Shown in pieces: positions 36,222 to 47,228 of a stretch of DNA of 64,000 nucleotides. Source of the stretch: Sphingobacterium haloxyli (GTDB lineage: Bacteria > Bacteroidota > Bacteroidia > Sphingobacteriales > Sphingobacteriaceae); contig NZ_PVBQ01000004.1 of assembly GCF_002980525.1 (NCBI RefSeq), positions 62,001 to 126,000 of the forward strand, read 5' to 3'. Numbering within the stretch: position 1 is the stretch's first letter; each line of letters opens with the position of its first letter. The notes below the pieces were generated by a model. The model did not search any database. It was not told the DNA's origin and was given only the letters and a program-made list of their open reading frames with translations. Both the position numbers and the translations under genes were made by a program.

Positions 36222-36788
36222 TCAATTCAGATCAGGGCTTTTCGGGAAATTGGCCACATGCGCATATTTCGGTCCAAGACTGATAAGCGCCTGTTTCCAT
36301 AGATTTTCTCCGTCTTGTAGCAGGAGTAGATCGGTTGGAAATTTATTGTGTACTGCCCAACAGTTTTGCTCGATTTCCTCGTCCAATTGCCCGGGAATCC
36401 ATCCGGCGTAGCCGAGAATAAATTTAATTTCATCTGGCTGGAGTAGATGATCGTTGACTAGAAGCTGTATCTGCTCGAAGTTTCCACCAAAGTATATATC
36501 ATCGACCAGCTCAACTCCACCTTCAATCTTTTCAGGCGCCTTGTGAAGAAAAAATAGGGCTTCCACGCCAACTGGTCCACCGATATACAAGGGAAAGCGT
36601 GGGTTTTCTATAGCTGGTACGACATCTGATAACAACAGCGAAGAACGATTATTAACGATAACGCCCATGGTTCCGTCAATAGCATCGTGTTCGCATAATA
36701 ATATAACGGATCTTTCGAAGTTGTTGTCGAGCATAAACGGTTCGGAAAGCAATAAACTTCCTTTTTGAGGTGTGTGCGTATTGAACAT
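36222..36788 (-). CDS. YqgE/AlgH-family protein
   Basis: The 188-aa cytoplasmic protein has the family pattern at its start (GSLLLSEPFMLDNNFERSVILLCEHD), then GVIVNNRS, LYIGGPVG and KFILGYAGWIPGQLDEEI. The molecular role of the family is not firmly established; AlgH was first linked to alginate regulation in Pseudomonas. It lies upstream of MscS on the same strand and is divergent from pdxH. Confidence 0.92.
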   Translation of the reverse strand: MFNTHTPQKGSLLLSEPFMLDNNFERSVILLCEHDAIDGTMGVIVNNRSSLLLSDVVPAIENPRFPLYIGGPVGVEALFFLHKAPEKIEGGVELVDDIYFGGNFEQIQLLVNDHLLQPDEIKFILGYAGWIPGQLDEEIEQNCWAVHNKFPTDLLLLQDGENLWKQALISLGPKYAHVANFPKSPDLN

Positions 36789-36943
36789 AATAAGAACTTT
36801 TCGTCTAAAACCTGACTCAATATACGGTATTTTTATAAAGAATACAATTTATAACGTTATACATTGGATGTTCTCTCTCAAACAACATAGGGAGATGGAG
36901 GTAAAAAAAGATAATAGATATTACGAATCCCGCCGCTTTTGAT

Positions 36944-36951
36944 TAAGTTTG
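36944..36951 (+). promoter_or_regulatory. -7 promoter box of pdxH-nuoC-nuoD
   Basis: TAAGTTTG matches TAnnTTTG and stands 25 bases before the pdxH ATG. No strong -33 TTTG is seen at standard spacing. Confidence 0.45.
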
Positions 36952-36976
36952 TGTTTGCATCAAACAGACTTAACCC

Positions 36977-37630
36977 ATGTCCATTATCCATAAAGATATT
37001 GCAGCTATACGGGAAGATTATTGTAAATATAAATTGAACGAGGGAGACGTATTGTCCAACCCAATTGAACAGTTTCAGCGTTGGTTTGACGAAGCACGTC
37101 ATGCTGAGGTGGTGGAACCAAATGCGATGGTATTGGCGACGGTCGGAGAGGATGGCTTCCCTTCGTCGAGGGTTGTTCTTTTAAAAGATATAAAACCTAC
37201 TGGATTTAGCTTTTTTACGAATTATCATAGTAAAAAGGGACGGGCAATAGCGAAAGAAAAGAAAGTCAGCCTGCTGTTTTTTTGGCCTGAACTGCAAAGG
37301 CAAGTGCGTGTGGAGGGATGGGCGGAGAAACTGCTTTCGGAGGATTCGGATGAATATTTTGCCTCTCGTCCTAAAGGGAGTCGTATAGGAGCGATAGCAT
37401 CGCCGCAGAGCCAGGTCATTACCGATAGAAGGGTGTTAGAAACGCGTGTAGAAGAATTGACGGCGGAGTTCGCTGAAAAAACGGATATAGAGCGACCTGC
37501 CTTTTGGGGAGGTTACGTGGTCCATCCTGTGCGAATGGAATTTTGGCAGGGTAGAAGTAATCGTTTACACGATCGCATTGAGTACGTTTTTCAACAGGAG
37601 GATTGGATTATACAACGATTAGCGCCATAA
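36977..37630 (+). CDS. pdxH: Pyridoxamine 5'-phosphate oxidase
   Basis: The 217-aa FMN enzyme oxidises pyridoxine or pyridoxamine 5'-phosphate to pyridoxal 5'-phosphate, the active vitamin B6 cofactor. The FMN/substrate motifs SSRVVLLKDI, FFTNYHSKKG, RPKGSRIGAIASPQS and the C-terminal signature EFWQGRSNRLHDR are complete, and the length is normal. The nuoC start lies 2 bases after its stop, so pdxH, nuoC and nuoD are almost certainly one operon, an unusual combination. Confidence 0.97.
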   Translation: MSIIHKDIAAIREDYCKYKLNEGDVLSNPIEQFQRWFDEARHAEVVEPNAMVLATVGEDGFPSSRVVLLKDIKPTGFSFFTNYHSKKGRAIAKEKKVSLLFFWPELQRQVRVEGWAEKLLSEDSDEYFASRPKGSRIGAIASPQSQVITDRRVLETRVEELTAEFAEKTDIERPAFWGGYVVHPVRMEFWQGRSNRLHDRIEYVFQQEDWIIQRLAP

Positions 37631-37632
37631 TA

Positions 37633-38124
37633 ATGATATCTAGAATAAAAGATTTAATAATCGCTCATATTGGCGAGCAGGCTGTTGTTCGTATGGAAGA
37701 GGAACATTTACAGCCTACATTGGTTGTCGCTGCCGACCATTTGGTTAAAATCGCCTTTTATTTGCGGGATACCGAAGGATGTTATTTTGATTTCCTTTCG
37801 AATATATCTGCCGTAGATTATCATCCTGATAACCGATTTGCCGTAGTGTATCACTTGGCTTCCATTCCGTATCAAACACAACTTATATTGAAAGTGGAAA
37901 TAGAGAATGACCGCCGACTGGATAGTTTGCCCGAGGTGCCTTCGGTTGCGGCCGTTTGGCGTACAGCTGATTGGCATGAACGGGAGGCATTCGATTTGAT
38001 GGGGATATTTTTCACAGGACATCCGGATCTAAGACGCATCTTATTACCTGACGATTGGCAAGGATATCCCTTGCGCAAGGATTATGAAGATGCGGAGACT
38101 TATCATGGAATAGCCATTAAATAA
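37633..38124 (+). CDS. nuoC: NADH-quinone oxidoreductase subunit C
   Basis: The 163-aa subunit belongs to the peripheral arm of complex I, which transfers electrons from NADH to quinone. The signature WHEREAFDLMGIFFTGHPDLRR followed by ILLPDDWQGYPLRKDY is intact. An upstream in-frame ATG at 37603 lies inside pdxH; the ATG at 37633 directly after the pdxH stop gives the usual N-terminus. The nuoD gene follows after 6 bases. No other complex I gene is within the window, so this is a separated C-D pair. Confidence 0.93.
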   Translation: MISRIKDLIIAHIGEQAVVRMEEEHLQPTLVVAADHLVKIAFYLRDTEGCYFDFLSNISAVDYHPDNRFAVVYHLASIPYQTQLILKVEIENDRRLDSLPEVPSVAAVWRTADWHEREAFDLMGIFFTGHPDLRRILLPDDWQGYPLRKDYEDAETYHGIAIK

Positions 38125-38130
38125 ACAAAG

Positions 38131-39321
38131 ATGACGCCTTATACCGAAGGATTAGATAATTATAAGAAGAAGATCGCAGCGATTACGCCGCAAGAGATGG
38201 TCATCAACATGGGGCCACAACATCCCTCTACACACGGTGTGCTCCGTTTGGAGCTTATCACGGATGGAGAGGTTGTTAGGGAGGTCATCCCGCACTTGGG
38301 TTATCTTCATCGCTGTTTTGATAAGCATGCGGAATCAATGAATTATGGGAAGACAATACCTTTTACGGATAGATTGGATTACTTGTCGTCCATGAACAAC
38401 AGCCACGCTTTTGTTATGGGGGTAGAACGTATGCTCAAAATAGAAAACAAATTGCCTAAACGCGTGGAATATATACGGGTGCTAGTTTGTGAGCTTAATC
38501 GTATTGCTTCGCACTTGATTGCTATTGGCACTTACGGAATCGATATTGGTGCTTTCACGCCGTTTATGTGGTGTTTTCGCGATCGTGAACACATTATGAA
38601 TATGTTGGAATGGGCTTCGGGATCGCGTATGCTTTATAATTATATTTGGGTAGGCGGTTTGTTTTATGATCTACCAGTGGGGTTTGAAAGCCGTTGTCAA
38701 GAATTTGTAGACTATTTTAAACCTAAGCTGGTGGAGCTGGATGATTTGCTTTCGAATAATCAGATATTTATTTCGCGTACAGCGAATATTGGAGCGTTGC
38801 CTGCGGATGTTGCTATCAATTATGGATGTAGCGGACCGATGTTACGTGCATCGGGCATTAAGTGGGATTTACGAAGAGTGGATGGCTATAGTGTTTACCC
38901 CGAACTGGATTTTGAGATTCCGATTGGTAAGGGGGAGATGGGAAAGCTTGGAGATTGCTGGGATCGGTATAAGGTGCGTGTCGATGAAGTGAAAGAGTCT
39001 ATTAAGATCATAGAACAATGTTTGCAAAGACTTCAGCTCGATTTTAAAAGGACACCGGATTTCGATCCTCGTGGATTAGTCCCTAAAAAAGTGAACTTGA
39101 AAGCGCAGGAATATTACATTCGTGCGGAAAACCCGAAAGGAGAATTAGGTTTTCATTTTGTGACGCAGGAAAAAACAGACGTGCCGCGACGGGTAAAAGC
39201 TCGAGGACCTAGTTTCAATAACCTTTCTGTATTGTCCGAATTAGGTAAAGGGCAGCTTATAGCGGATCTGATTGCCATCCTCGGCTCCATTGATATCGTA
39301 CTGGGAGAAGTGGATAGGTAG
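38131..39321 (+). CDS. nuoD: NADH-quinone oxidoreductase subunit D
   Basis: The 396-aa subunit is the quinone-site 49-kDa homologue of complex I. The [14 protein letters not shown] loop (His31, His35), [25 protein letters not shown], the RIASHL helix, [14 protein letters not shown] and the C-terminal [12 protein letters not shown] are all conserved. The CxxC motifs of [NiFe] hydrogenase large subunits are absent, so it is not a hydrogenase. Normal length and intact motifs argue for a functional protein. The genes that usually flank it (nuoA, nuoB, nuoE onward) are not nearby. Confidence 0.95.
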   Translation: MTPYTEGLDNYKKKIAAITPQEMVINMGPQHPSTHGVLRLELITDGEVVREVIPHLGYLHRCFDKHAESMNYGKTIPFTDRLDYLSSMNNSHAFVMGVERMLKIENKLPKRVEYIRVLVCELNRIASHLIAIGTYGIDIGAFTPFMWCFRDREHIMNMLEWASGSRMLYNYIWVGGLFYDLPVGFESRCQEFVDYFKPKLVELDDLLSNNQIFISRTANIGALPADVAINYGCSGPMLRASGIKWDLRRVDGYSVYPELDFEIPIGKGEMGKLGDCWDRYKVRVDEVKESIKIIEQCLQRLQLDFKRTPDFDPRGLVPKKVNLKAQEYYIRAENPKGELGFHFVTQEKTDVPRRVKARGPSFNNLSVLSELGKGQLIADLIAILGSIDIVLGEVDR

Positions 39322-39335
39322 TTTGAACAGGAACT

Positions 39336-39361
39336 CATAATTTATAACGCATAATTCATAA
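39336..39361. repeat. Short AT-rich direct repeat before pyrC
   Basis: CATAATTTATAA (39336-39347) and CATAATTCATAA (39350-39361) are near-identical 12-mers separated by two bases, just upstream of the pyrC ATG. AT-rich repeats of this look occur between genes in Bacteroidota. A role in regulation is not shown. Confidence 0.4.
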
Positions 39362-39369
39362 ACTAAGAC

Positions 39370-40707
39370 ATGTCATCAATTCTTATAAAATCAGCACAAA
39401 TTGTCAACGAGGGAAAAACTTTTTTAAGCGATGTATATATCAGTAATGGACGAATCGAAATGATTGCTGAGGAAATCAACCATTCTGCTGATCAAACGAT
39501 CGATGCGCGGGGTTTGCATTTGCTTCCGGGGTTGATCGATGATCAAGTACATTTTCGCGAACCCGGTTTGACCTATAAAGCCGACATTTGGCATGAAAGC
39601 CGTGCAGCGGTTGCCGGAGGCACTACCTCGTTTATGGAAATGCCGAATACGGTTCCCAATACGTTGACGCAAAAATTGTTGCAGGACAAGTACGATATTG
39701 CTGCCGAAAAATCATTGGCAAACTATTCTTTTTTCATGGGAGCCGCCAATGATAACCTAGACGAGGTGTTAAAAACAAACCCACGTGATGTTTGTGGTAT
39801 CAAGATTTTTATGGGCTCGTCTACGGGAAATATGTTGGTGGATAATGAAACAACGTTAGAGAAGATTTTTGCTGAAGCACCAACGCTGATAGCAGTACAT
39901 TGCGAAGACGAAGCGACCGTGCAGCGCAATCTTCAAGCCTTTAAGGATAAATATGGTGAGGAGAAGCTGCAACCTTTTATGCATCCGCTTATCCGGACAG
40001 CCGAGGCTTGTTATCTTTCTTCTTCGAAAGCGGTGGAACTTGCCAAAAAGCATAATACTCGTCTTCATATATTACATATTTCAACTGCTGCGGAGACCGC
40101 ACTCTTCGTCAGTTCTATCCCCTTGAAGGAGAAGAAAATTACGGCGGAAGCATGTGTGCATCACCTTTGGTTTTCCGACGCGGATTACGAAGAAAAAGGT
40201 AACTTTATTAAATGGAACCCTGCGGTGAAGACGGTTGCCGATAAGGAAGGGGTTTTTCAGGCGGTGTTGGACGGACATATTGATGTGATTGCGACGGATC
40301 ATGCCCCTCATACATTGGAAGAAAAATCAAAGCCTTATGCACAAGCGCCGTCTGGTGGTCCCTTGGTACAACATGCGCTGCAAGCGTTGCTGGACTTGGT
40401 AAAACAAGGCAAGATGACAGTGGAACAAGTTGTACAAAAAACGGCACACAATACCGCAGAGCTGTTTCAGATAGAAAGCAGGGGGTTCGTTCGAGAGGGT
40501 TATTGGGCCGATTTAGTACTGGTAGATCTGGATAGGCCATACATGGTTTCTAAAGACAACATCTTGTCAAAATGTGGTTGGTCACCTTTTGAGGGATATA
40601 CGTTTTCGTCTACAATCGTCCACACGTTGGTTTCTGGAAATGTAGCGTATACAGATGGCAAGATTATTGAAGTAGGCACAGGGCACCGGTTATTGTTTAA
40701 CCGGTAG
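39370..40707 (+). CDS. pyrC: Dihydroorotase
   Basis: The 445-aa amidohydrolase cyclises carbamoyl-aspartate to dihydroorotate in pyrimidine synthesis. It has GLIDDQVHFREPG, GGTTSFMEMPNT, the lysine in GIKIFMGSSTGN, HCEDEATV, LHILHIST and ATDHAPHT. The first His of the usual HxH metal motif is Gln here (DQVH). From memory, other Bacteroidota dihydroorotases share this, so it is probably a lineage form rather than a defect. It lies downstream of nuoD and upstream of a carboxypeptidase gene by only 14 bases. Confidence 0.94.
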   Translation: MSSILIKSAQIVNEGKTFLSDVYISNGRIEMIAEEINHSADQTIDARGLHLLPGLIDDQVHFREPGLTYKADIWHESRAAVAGGTTSFMEMPNTVPNTLTQKLLQDKYDIAAEKSLANYSFFMGAANDNLDEVLKTNPRDVCGIKIFMGSSTGNMLVDNETTLEKIFAEAPTLIAVHCEDEATVQRNLQAFKDKYGEEKLQPFMHPLIRTAEACYLSSSKAVELAKKHNTRLHILHISTAAETALFVSSIPLKEKKITAEACVHHLWFSDADYEEKGNFIKWNPAVKTVADKEGVFQAVLDGHIDVIATDHAPHTLEEKSKPYAQAPSGGPLVQHALQALLDLVKQGKMTVEQVVQKTAHNTAELFQIESRGFVREGYWADLVLVDLDRPYMVSKDNILSKCGWSPFEGYTFSSTIVHTLVSGNVAYTDGKIIEVGTGHRLLFNR

Positions 40708-40721
40708 GAACGCGACTGTAT

Positions 40722-42221
40722 ATGAAAAGAATCTTTTTTTTCTTATGTGTTGTTACAAGTCTTCAGTCTTGTAATCAAACAACGATCACGGGCGAATCAA
40801 ATAGTTATGCGGATGCGATGACTTTGGATACAAGTGCTTACAATAGCTTACACAAAACATATCGGGAGGTAGCTTTAACGAATAGACGGTTTAAGCACCA
40901 AGATATCGTGGACCTGGTGAAAGTACGGGAAGAAAAAGATGTTCTGCAGGTTGCGGAGATAGGCAAATCGGTGGAAAGCCGAGCAATATATAAACTGCGA
41001 TACGGTAACGGGGATAAGAAAGTGATGTTATGGTCGCAGATGCACGGTGATGAACCGACGGCTACGATGGCTCTATTTGATATTTTCAATTTCTTGGAGG
41101 GTGGAAATGATGGTTTTGATTCCATTCGAATCGCTCTTAAGGATAACCTGACTATTCATTTTATTCCGATGCTGAACCCCGATGGTGCCGAACGTTTTAT
41201 ACGGCGGAATGCGCAATATGTCGATTTGAATCGAGATGCGCGTGCCAATCACACGGTGGAAGCGAAATTGCTGCGACGGATGGCGGAGGAAATTAAGCCA
41301 AATTATGGCTTTAACTTACACGACCAGAGCATATATTACAACGTGCCTGGAACCAAAAATCCGGTAACGATAGCAATGCTGGCTCCGGCATATAATGCGG
41401 ACAGGGAAGTGAATGATGTTCGTAAAGGTGCGATGCAGCTCATTGTGGGAATGAATAACCTGTTGCAGCAATATATTCCCGATGCGGTGGCAAAGTATGA
41501 CGATACGTATTCGCCACGTGGCTTTGGTGACAATTTCCAAGCATGGGGAGCTAGTACGGTGCTGATAGAGTCGGGCGGTTTGAAAGGTGACCCTGAAAAA
41601 CAGGAGATAAGGCGGTTTAATTTTGCTATCATTTTGAACGCTTTGCTGGAAATCGCACAGGGTTCATATAAGAAATACGACTATAAGGCATACGATAAGA
41701 TTCCTTTTAATGCGTCTCAGTTACACGACGTGGTTATCCGACAGGTCGACTTGGGAACGGATAGTGTACCTCTTAAGACAGACATTGCTATCCGGCGAGC
41801 GGAACTGACTGTAGAGCGAGATTATTGTGTACGCGGTTGGATAGAAGATATAGGTGATTTAGAAGGTACGTATGGGTACGATGAGTTGGATGCCGGGGGA
41901 TTGAAATTTGTGCAGGGCAAAGTCTATCCGAAGGTTTTCCAGACGGTTGATGATATTAGTAATAGTAGTGCGTGGGAGCTATTAAAAGATGGATATATTG
42001 CGGTTCGGGTGATGTCGCGGGGGCAAGATCGTTTGCATAATCTTCCGTTGGTTATTGCTGCTGGTACTGAAATTCTTCCAACACCTAGAATCGTTCTGAC
42101 AGGGACCAGTAACTTTTTTCTAGGGGATGGTGCAACATTAAAATATGCGGTGGTCAACGGTTATCTTATCGATTTAAGTCAACCACCGCTAGAAAATTTT
42201 TATAAGAACTGGATCAATTAG
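40722..42221 (+). CDS. M14-family zinc carboxypeptidase lipoprotein
   Basis: The 499-aa exported protein has the lipobox LQSC (Cys17). The zinc ligands are in HGDE (His108, Glu111) and NLHDQ (His200). The catalytic Glu is in VLIESGG (Glu283), and LNPDGAERF and DLNRDA are also typical. It would cleave C-terminal residues or peptidoglycan-like amide bonds in the periplasm. The C-terminal ~200 residues after the catalytic domain are not recognised. The final 8 bases overlap the convergent isomerase-like lipoprotein gene. Confidence 0.9.
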   Translation: MKRIFFFLCVVTSLQSCNQTTITGESNSYADAMTLDTSAYNSLHKTYREVALTNRRFKHQDIVDLVKVREEKDVLQVAEIGKSVESRAIYKLRYGNGDKKVMLWSQMHGDEPTATMALFDIFNFLEGGNDGFDSIRIALKDNLTIHFIPMLNPDGAERFIRRNAQYVDLNRDARANHTVEAKLLRRMAEEIKPNYGFNLHDQSIYYNVPGTKNPVTIAMLAPAYNADREVNDVRKGAMQLIVGMNNLLQQYIPDAVAKYDDTYSPRGFGDNFQAWGASTVLIESGGLKGDPEKQEIRRFNFAIILNALLEIAQGSYKKYDYKAYDKIPFNASQLHDVVIRQVDLGTDSVPLKTDIAIRRAELTVERDYCVRGWIEDIGDLEGTYGYDELDAGGLKFVQGKVYPKVFQTVDDISNSSAWELLKDGYIAVRVMSRGQDRLHNLPLVIAAGTEILPTPRIVLTGTSNFFLGDGATLKYAVVNGYLIDLSQPPLENFYKNWIN

Positions 42222-43110
42222 CCGACGCAGATAGAAGTTTGCGGAGATTACGTACGCTCTCGGCGACATCGGGTTGGTTGTTTTCCCAGTTATATTCGTA
42301 CTCTGCAGATAGCATCCCATCAAAGTTCTGATTTTTCAGTTCGTCGATAACTTCGTTAATCGGAAGCTTACCTGTTCCCCAATGTACATCATGTGCTTTT
42401 TTATCGCCGAATGCATTTAAATCTTTAAAGTGCGCGTGAATAATCTTGCCGTTTAATTTCTTTAGACTTTCTACAGGATCTAGCCCCGAACGCATCCAGT
42501 GTCCAACATCAGCTGCTACACCCATTTTCGGACTTCTTCCTTGCAATGCTGCCAAAACGACTTCGGGTTTCCAATAGGTTGTGGGTTCTGGATGGTTATG
42601 AATGGCAGCACGGATATCGTATTTGTCGCACAGGGCAGATATAATATCCAAGTGTTCTTCTTTTGGCTCACAATTGATAACGCTGACACCCATATCTTGG
42701 GCAAAAGCAAAAATCTGATCCCATTCGGCGGCGTCTTTGCCATTAACTACGCCAAAGGCGTGTAGTGTAATATTACGGTCAGTCAGGAGCTTACGGACGA
42801 GGTCTCGTCCTTCTTTCGAGAGGGTATAGTTAAACTTCTCCTCGTTCCCCGCGCCGATAATCTGCCCTGGAAAAGCTTCTACAAACCGCAAATCAGCACT
42901 ATCGATCTTATCTAATGCTTCGGCAAAGGTGAACAATTTAAAGGTGTACGCTTGGGCCCCTAATTTCCAGTTTAAATGTTCTTCAGGGTAACCGACAGTA
43001 TCCTGCAAAGTATCTTCTACTTGCGTCGTTGAAGAAGTTGTTCCAGACGAACAAGATAAAAAAGCAATTCCCGCTAACATCACCAGCGAGTAAAATGTGG
43101 TTGGTTTCAT
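42214..43110 (-). CDS. Secreted sugar phosphate isomerase/epimerase-type TIM-barrel lipoprotein
   Basis: The 298-aa protein has a lipobox FLSC (Cys20), then a Ser/Thr-rich linker, then a xylose-isomerase-like TIM barrel. Likely metal ligands lie in EAFPGQ, NCEPKEEH, HNHPEP, DVGHWM, HAHFKDL and SAEYEYNW. Such barrels in Bacteroidota often accompany Gfo/Idh/MocA and DUF1080 genes in sugar catabolism, where some act on 3-keto sugars. The export signal means it should act outside the cytoplasm. It is separate from the GH123-nagA region by the ABC-F gene, so a role there is inference only. Confidence 0.82.
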   Translation of the reverse strand: MKPTTFYSLVMLAGIAFLSCSSGTTSSTTQVEDTLQDTVGYPEEHLNWKLGAQAYTFKLFTFAEALDKIDSADLRFVEAFPGQIIGAGNEEKFNYTLSKEGRDLVRKLLTDRNITLHAFGVVNGKDAAEWDQIFAFAQDMGVSVINCEPKEEHLDIISALCDKYDIRAAIHNHPEPTTYWKPEVVLAALQGRSPKMGVAADVGHWMRSGLDPVESLKKLNGKIIHAHFKDLNAFGDKKAHDVHWGTGKLPINEVIDELKNQNFDGMLSAEYEYNWENNQPDVAESVRNLRKLLSASAN

Positions 43111-43149
43111 GGTCTCTTTTTATAAATTTAGAAAGCCAAAGTAATAAAA

Positions 43150-43179
43150 AATAAGGGGAAATGTACATTCCCCCTTATT
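43150..43179 (-). terminator. Intrinsic terminator after the ABC-F gene
   Basis: Arms 43150-43163 and 43166-43179 pair over 14 bp with one mismatch (AATAAGGGG...CCCCTTATT). T-rich sequence follows on both strands. It lies just past the ABC-F stop in the transcribed direction, which continues toward the lipoprotein gene. Confidence 0.8.
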
Positions 43180-43199
43180 TTTATATGCTGAAGTTACGC

Positions 43200-44990
<1,791 letters not shown>

Positions 44991-45003
44991 TTATAATCTT
45001 TTT

Positions 45004-46812
45004 ATGATGAATTTAAATAGAAGAAAATTGACAGGTGTTTTGTGCAGCACAATCTTGCTAGCGATGGTTTCTGCATGCGCTCAAAAGCAACAGCGGCGAG
45101 AGCGGAATACGCCATTCGAATTGGTCAATTTTGAAGAATTGCCTGACCCAACTGCCGATACATTGTCTGACTGGTCTAATGTGGGGAATGGGTTACATGC
45201 GTCTTTTGTGACGATTGATAAGCGATTTCCGAAGTCGGTAGCTCCAGATTTTTCTGTCAAGAAACAGGAATCCATGACAGGATGGAGAGGAGAGCGTATC
45301 TCGGCGCAAGTGTTATTGTGGACGAATACGGAGATCGTGGATGCGCAGGTAGAAGTATCGGAGTTTACGGGAGAAAATGGAGAACATTTACCGGTTGATA
45401 TGGCTTCCACGCATTTTGTTCGTTATGTGATGACCGATGAGTTCGCTGGAGGATGCGGTCATCGCAAACCAGAAGATTTTGCGGCGTCTCTGTCTCCTGA
45501 TATGCTGGACGATATGACTTCTTTCGATCTCGAAGCAAAGAAAGTAAGGCCCGTTTGGGTAACATTACGTATTCCTGAAGATGCGAAGCCGGGAAATTAT
45601 ACGGCGAAAGTGCATGTGAAAGCTGCTGGCGTAAAGGCGCAGGAACTGGACGTTTCTTTGAACGTAATTGATCAGGTTTTGCCAAAGCCGTCAGAATGGA
45701 CCTATCATTTAGACCAGTGGCAACATCCCGCTGCAGTGGCACGCGTAGAAGATCTGGAAATGTGGTCTGACGAACATTTTAAAGCGTTGAAACCACAAAT
45801 GCAGATGTTAGCTGACGTAGGGCAAAAAGTAATCACGGCGACCCTTAATAAGGATCCCTGGAATGTACAGACATTCGATGCCTATGCGGATATGATTATT
45901 TGGATAAAACAAAAGGATGGTTCTTGGAAGTATGATTATAGTGTGTTTGATAAATGGGTGCAGTTTATGCTCGATCTTGGGATTAACAAGATGATAAATT
46001 GCTATTCGATCATTCCTTGGAATAATGAAATTCATTATCAAAATGAGGTAGGCGGGGAATTCGTAAATGTGAAGGCCAAACCTGGTACGCCTGTATTTGA
46101 AGAGTTATGGACCCCGTTTCTAAAAGATTTCGTACAGCACCTTCGAGAGAAGGGATGGCTAGACATAACGAATATCGCTATTGATGAACGCACAAGAGAA
46201 GAGGTCGATGGGGCTTTGGCGCTATTACAAACTGTTTCTCCGGAATTGGGTGTTTCTTATGCGGATAATCAGAAAACTTATCAACGCTATCCAAATAGTG
46301 AGGATATTAGTATTGCTTTGGGGCACCCCTTCTCTGCGGAGGACCTTAAGGATCGTCAATCTCGTGGGTTAAACACCACATTTTACGTCTGCTGTAGCGA
46401 TGGGTTTCCTAATCAGTTTACGTTTTCTGACCCCGCTGAATCTACCCTTCTAGCATGGTACACTGAGGCGGCGAATTTTGATGGTATGTTGCGTTGGGCA
46501 TTCAATTCTTGGGTGGAAAATCCATTGTTGGATTCGCGCTTTCGTACGTGGCCGGCTGGTGATACCTATATTGTATATCCGAACGCTAGAAGCTCTATTC
46601 GTTATGAACGCTTGTTGGAGGGGCTCCAGGATTATGCGAAGATTCAGATGGTGAAACAAGCGTTAGGGGAGAAGGGTGACCAAGCGAACCTCGGTCGGTT
46701 GGAAACGGCCATTCAGAAACTAAAGATTACGAAGCGTAACGAGACGTGGAATCAAGACCTCAATGATGCTAAAGTATTACTTAACGAACTTTCGGTTCAA
46801 TTAGTACAATAG
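45004..46812 (+). CDS. GH123/DUF4091-like glycoside hydrolase lipoprotein
   Basis: The 602-aa exported protein has the lipobox VSAC (Cys25). Residues up to about 220 form a beta-sandwich N-domain. The catalytic barrel contains the adjacent Asp-Glu pair typical of GH123 (IAIDER, Asp394-Glu395), plus YADNQKTYQRYP and WAFNSWVENPL. GH123 enzymes are beta-N-acetylgalactosaminidases using substrate-assisted catalysis, so hydrolysis of an N-acetylhexosaminide is the leading guess. It is the first gene of the right-hand saccharide-degradation region. Its promoter fixes the start at 45004. Confidence 0.85.
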   Translation: MMNLNRRKLTGVLCSTILLAMVSACAQKQQRRERNTPFELVNFEELPDPTADTLSDWSNVGNGLHASFVTIDKRFPKSVAPDFSVKKQESMTGWRGERISAQVLLWTNTEIVDAQVEVSEFTGENGEHLPVDMASTHFVRYVMTDEFAGGCGHRKPEDFAASLSPDMLDDMTSFDLEAKKVRPVWVTLRIPEDAKPGNYTAKVHVKAAGVKAQELDVSLNVIDQVLPKPSEWTYHLDQWQHPAAVARVEDLEMWSDEHFKALKPQMQMLADVGQKVITATLNKDPWNVQTFDAYADMIIWIKQKDGSWKYDYSVFDKWVQFMLDLGINKMINCYSIIPWNNEIHYQNEVGGEFVNVKAKPGTPVFEELWTPFLKDFVQHLREKGWLDITNIAIDERTREEVDGALALLQTVSPELGVSYADNQKTYQRYPNSEDISIALGHPFSAEDLKDRQSRGLNTTFYVCCSDGFPNQFTFSDPAESTLLAWYTEAANFDGMLRWAFNSWVENPLLDSRFRTWPAGDTYIVYPNARSSIRYERLLEGLQDYAKIQMVKQALGEKGDQANLGRLETAIQKLKITKRNETWNQDLNDAKVLLNELSVQLVQ

Positions 46813-46832
46813 AGCAAAACATCAATCCCTCG

Positions 46833-47042
46833 TTATTTGTATAATCTTACTGCTTCCCGGAATTTGGTTAGCCGTAAATAAGCTGGACATTTTTCTAAAT
46901 CTTTTTTCCAAGCTTCTACTTCGATAAACTGTATCTTAAGGAAGGTGTCCACATCTACTACGACTTGCTCCTGTGAAATCTCTACCCGCTCGGGAAAAGA
47001 TTTTCCTAAAAGTTCGCTCTTCAGTTCCTCTATTATCGTCAT
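46833..47042 (-). CDS. Small DUF6965-like protein
   Basis: The 69-aa soluble protein reads MTIIEELKSELLGK at its start, then PERVEISQEQVVVDVDTFLKIQFIEVE and a basic end. The pattern resembles small DUF6965 proteins of Bacteroidota, from memory. An alternative ATG lies four codons upstream (47054). It is the only minus-strand gene in the right-hand 19 kb, wedged between the GH123-like gene and nagA. No function is assigned. Confidence 0.6.
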   Translation of the reverse strand: MTIIEELKSELLGKSFPERVEISQEQVVVDVDTFLKIQFIEVEAWKKDLEKCPAYLRLTKFREAVRLYK

Positions 47043-47165
47043 GTGAGCAAACATAGCTAATTATTTTTACATGTCGTGTCTCGGCACGATTCATTGTCGC
47101 GCCTATCTCCTGGTAGACTCTTATCAGGAAAAGAAGTGAAAAAAAGGTATTTTTTCTTTGTGAGG

Positions 47166-47207
47166 TTTTGGTAAATAAAAAAAGTTTGTATCTTCGTGTA
47201 CGTACAC
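47166..47207 (+). promoter_or_regulatory. nagA promoter with palindromic operator
   Basis: TTTTG at 47166-47170 and TATCTTCG at 47189-47196 (7 of 8 to TAnnTTTG), with an 18-base spacer, form a promoter. A perfect 12-bp palindrome GTGTACGTACAC (47196-47207) sits over the expected transcription start. A central CG in such a palindrome is typical of LacI-type repressor sites, so sugar-dependent repression is likely. Confidence 0.6.
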
Positions 47208-47228
47208 AAAAATAAAATAAACCTAAAA

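Noticed and set aside
38131..39321. nuoD as a group 4 [NiFe]-hydrogenase large subunit
   Set aside because: The N- and C-terminal CxxC metal-binding motifs are absent and the complex I quinone-site loop HPSTHG is present.
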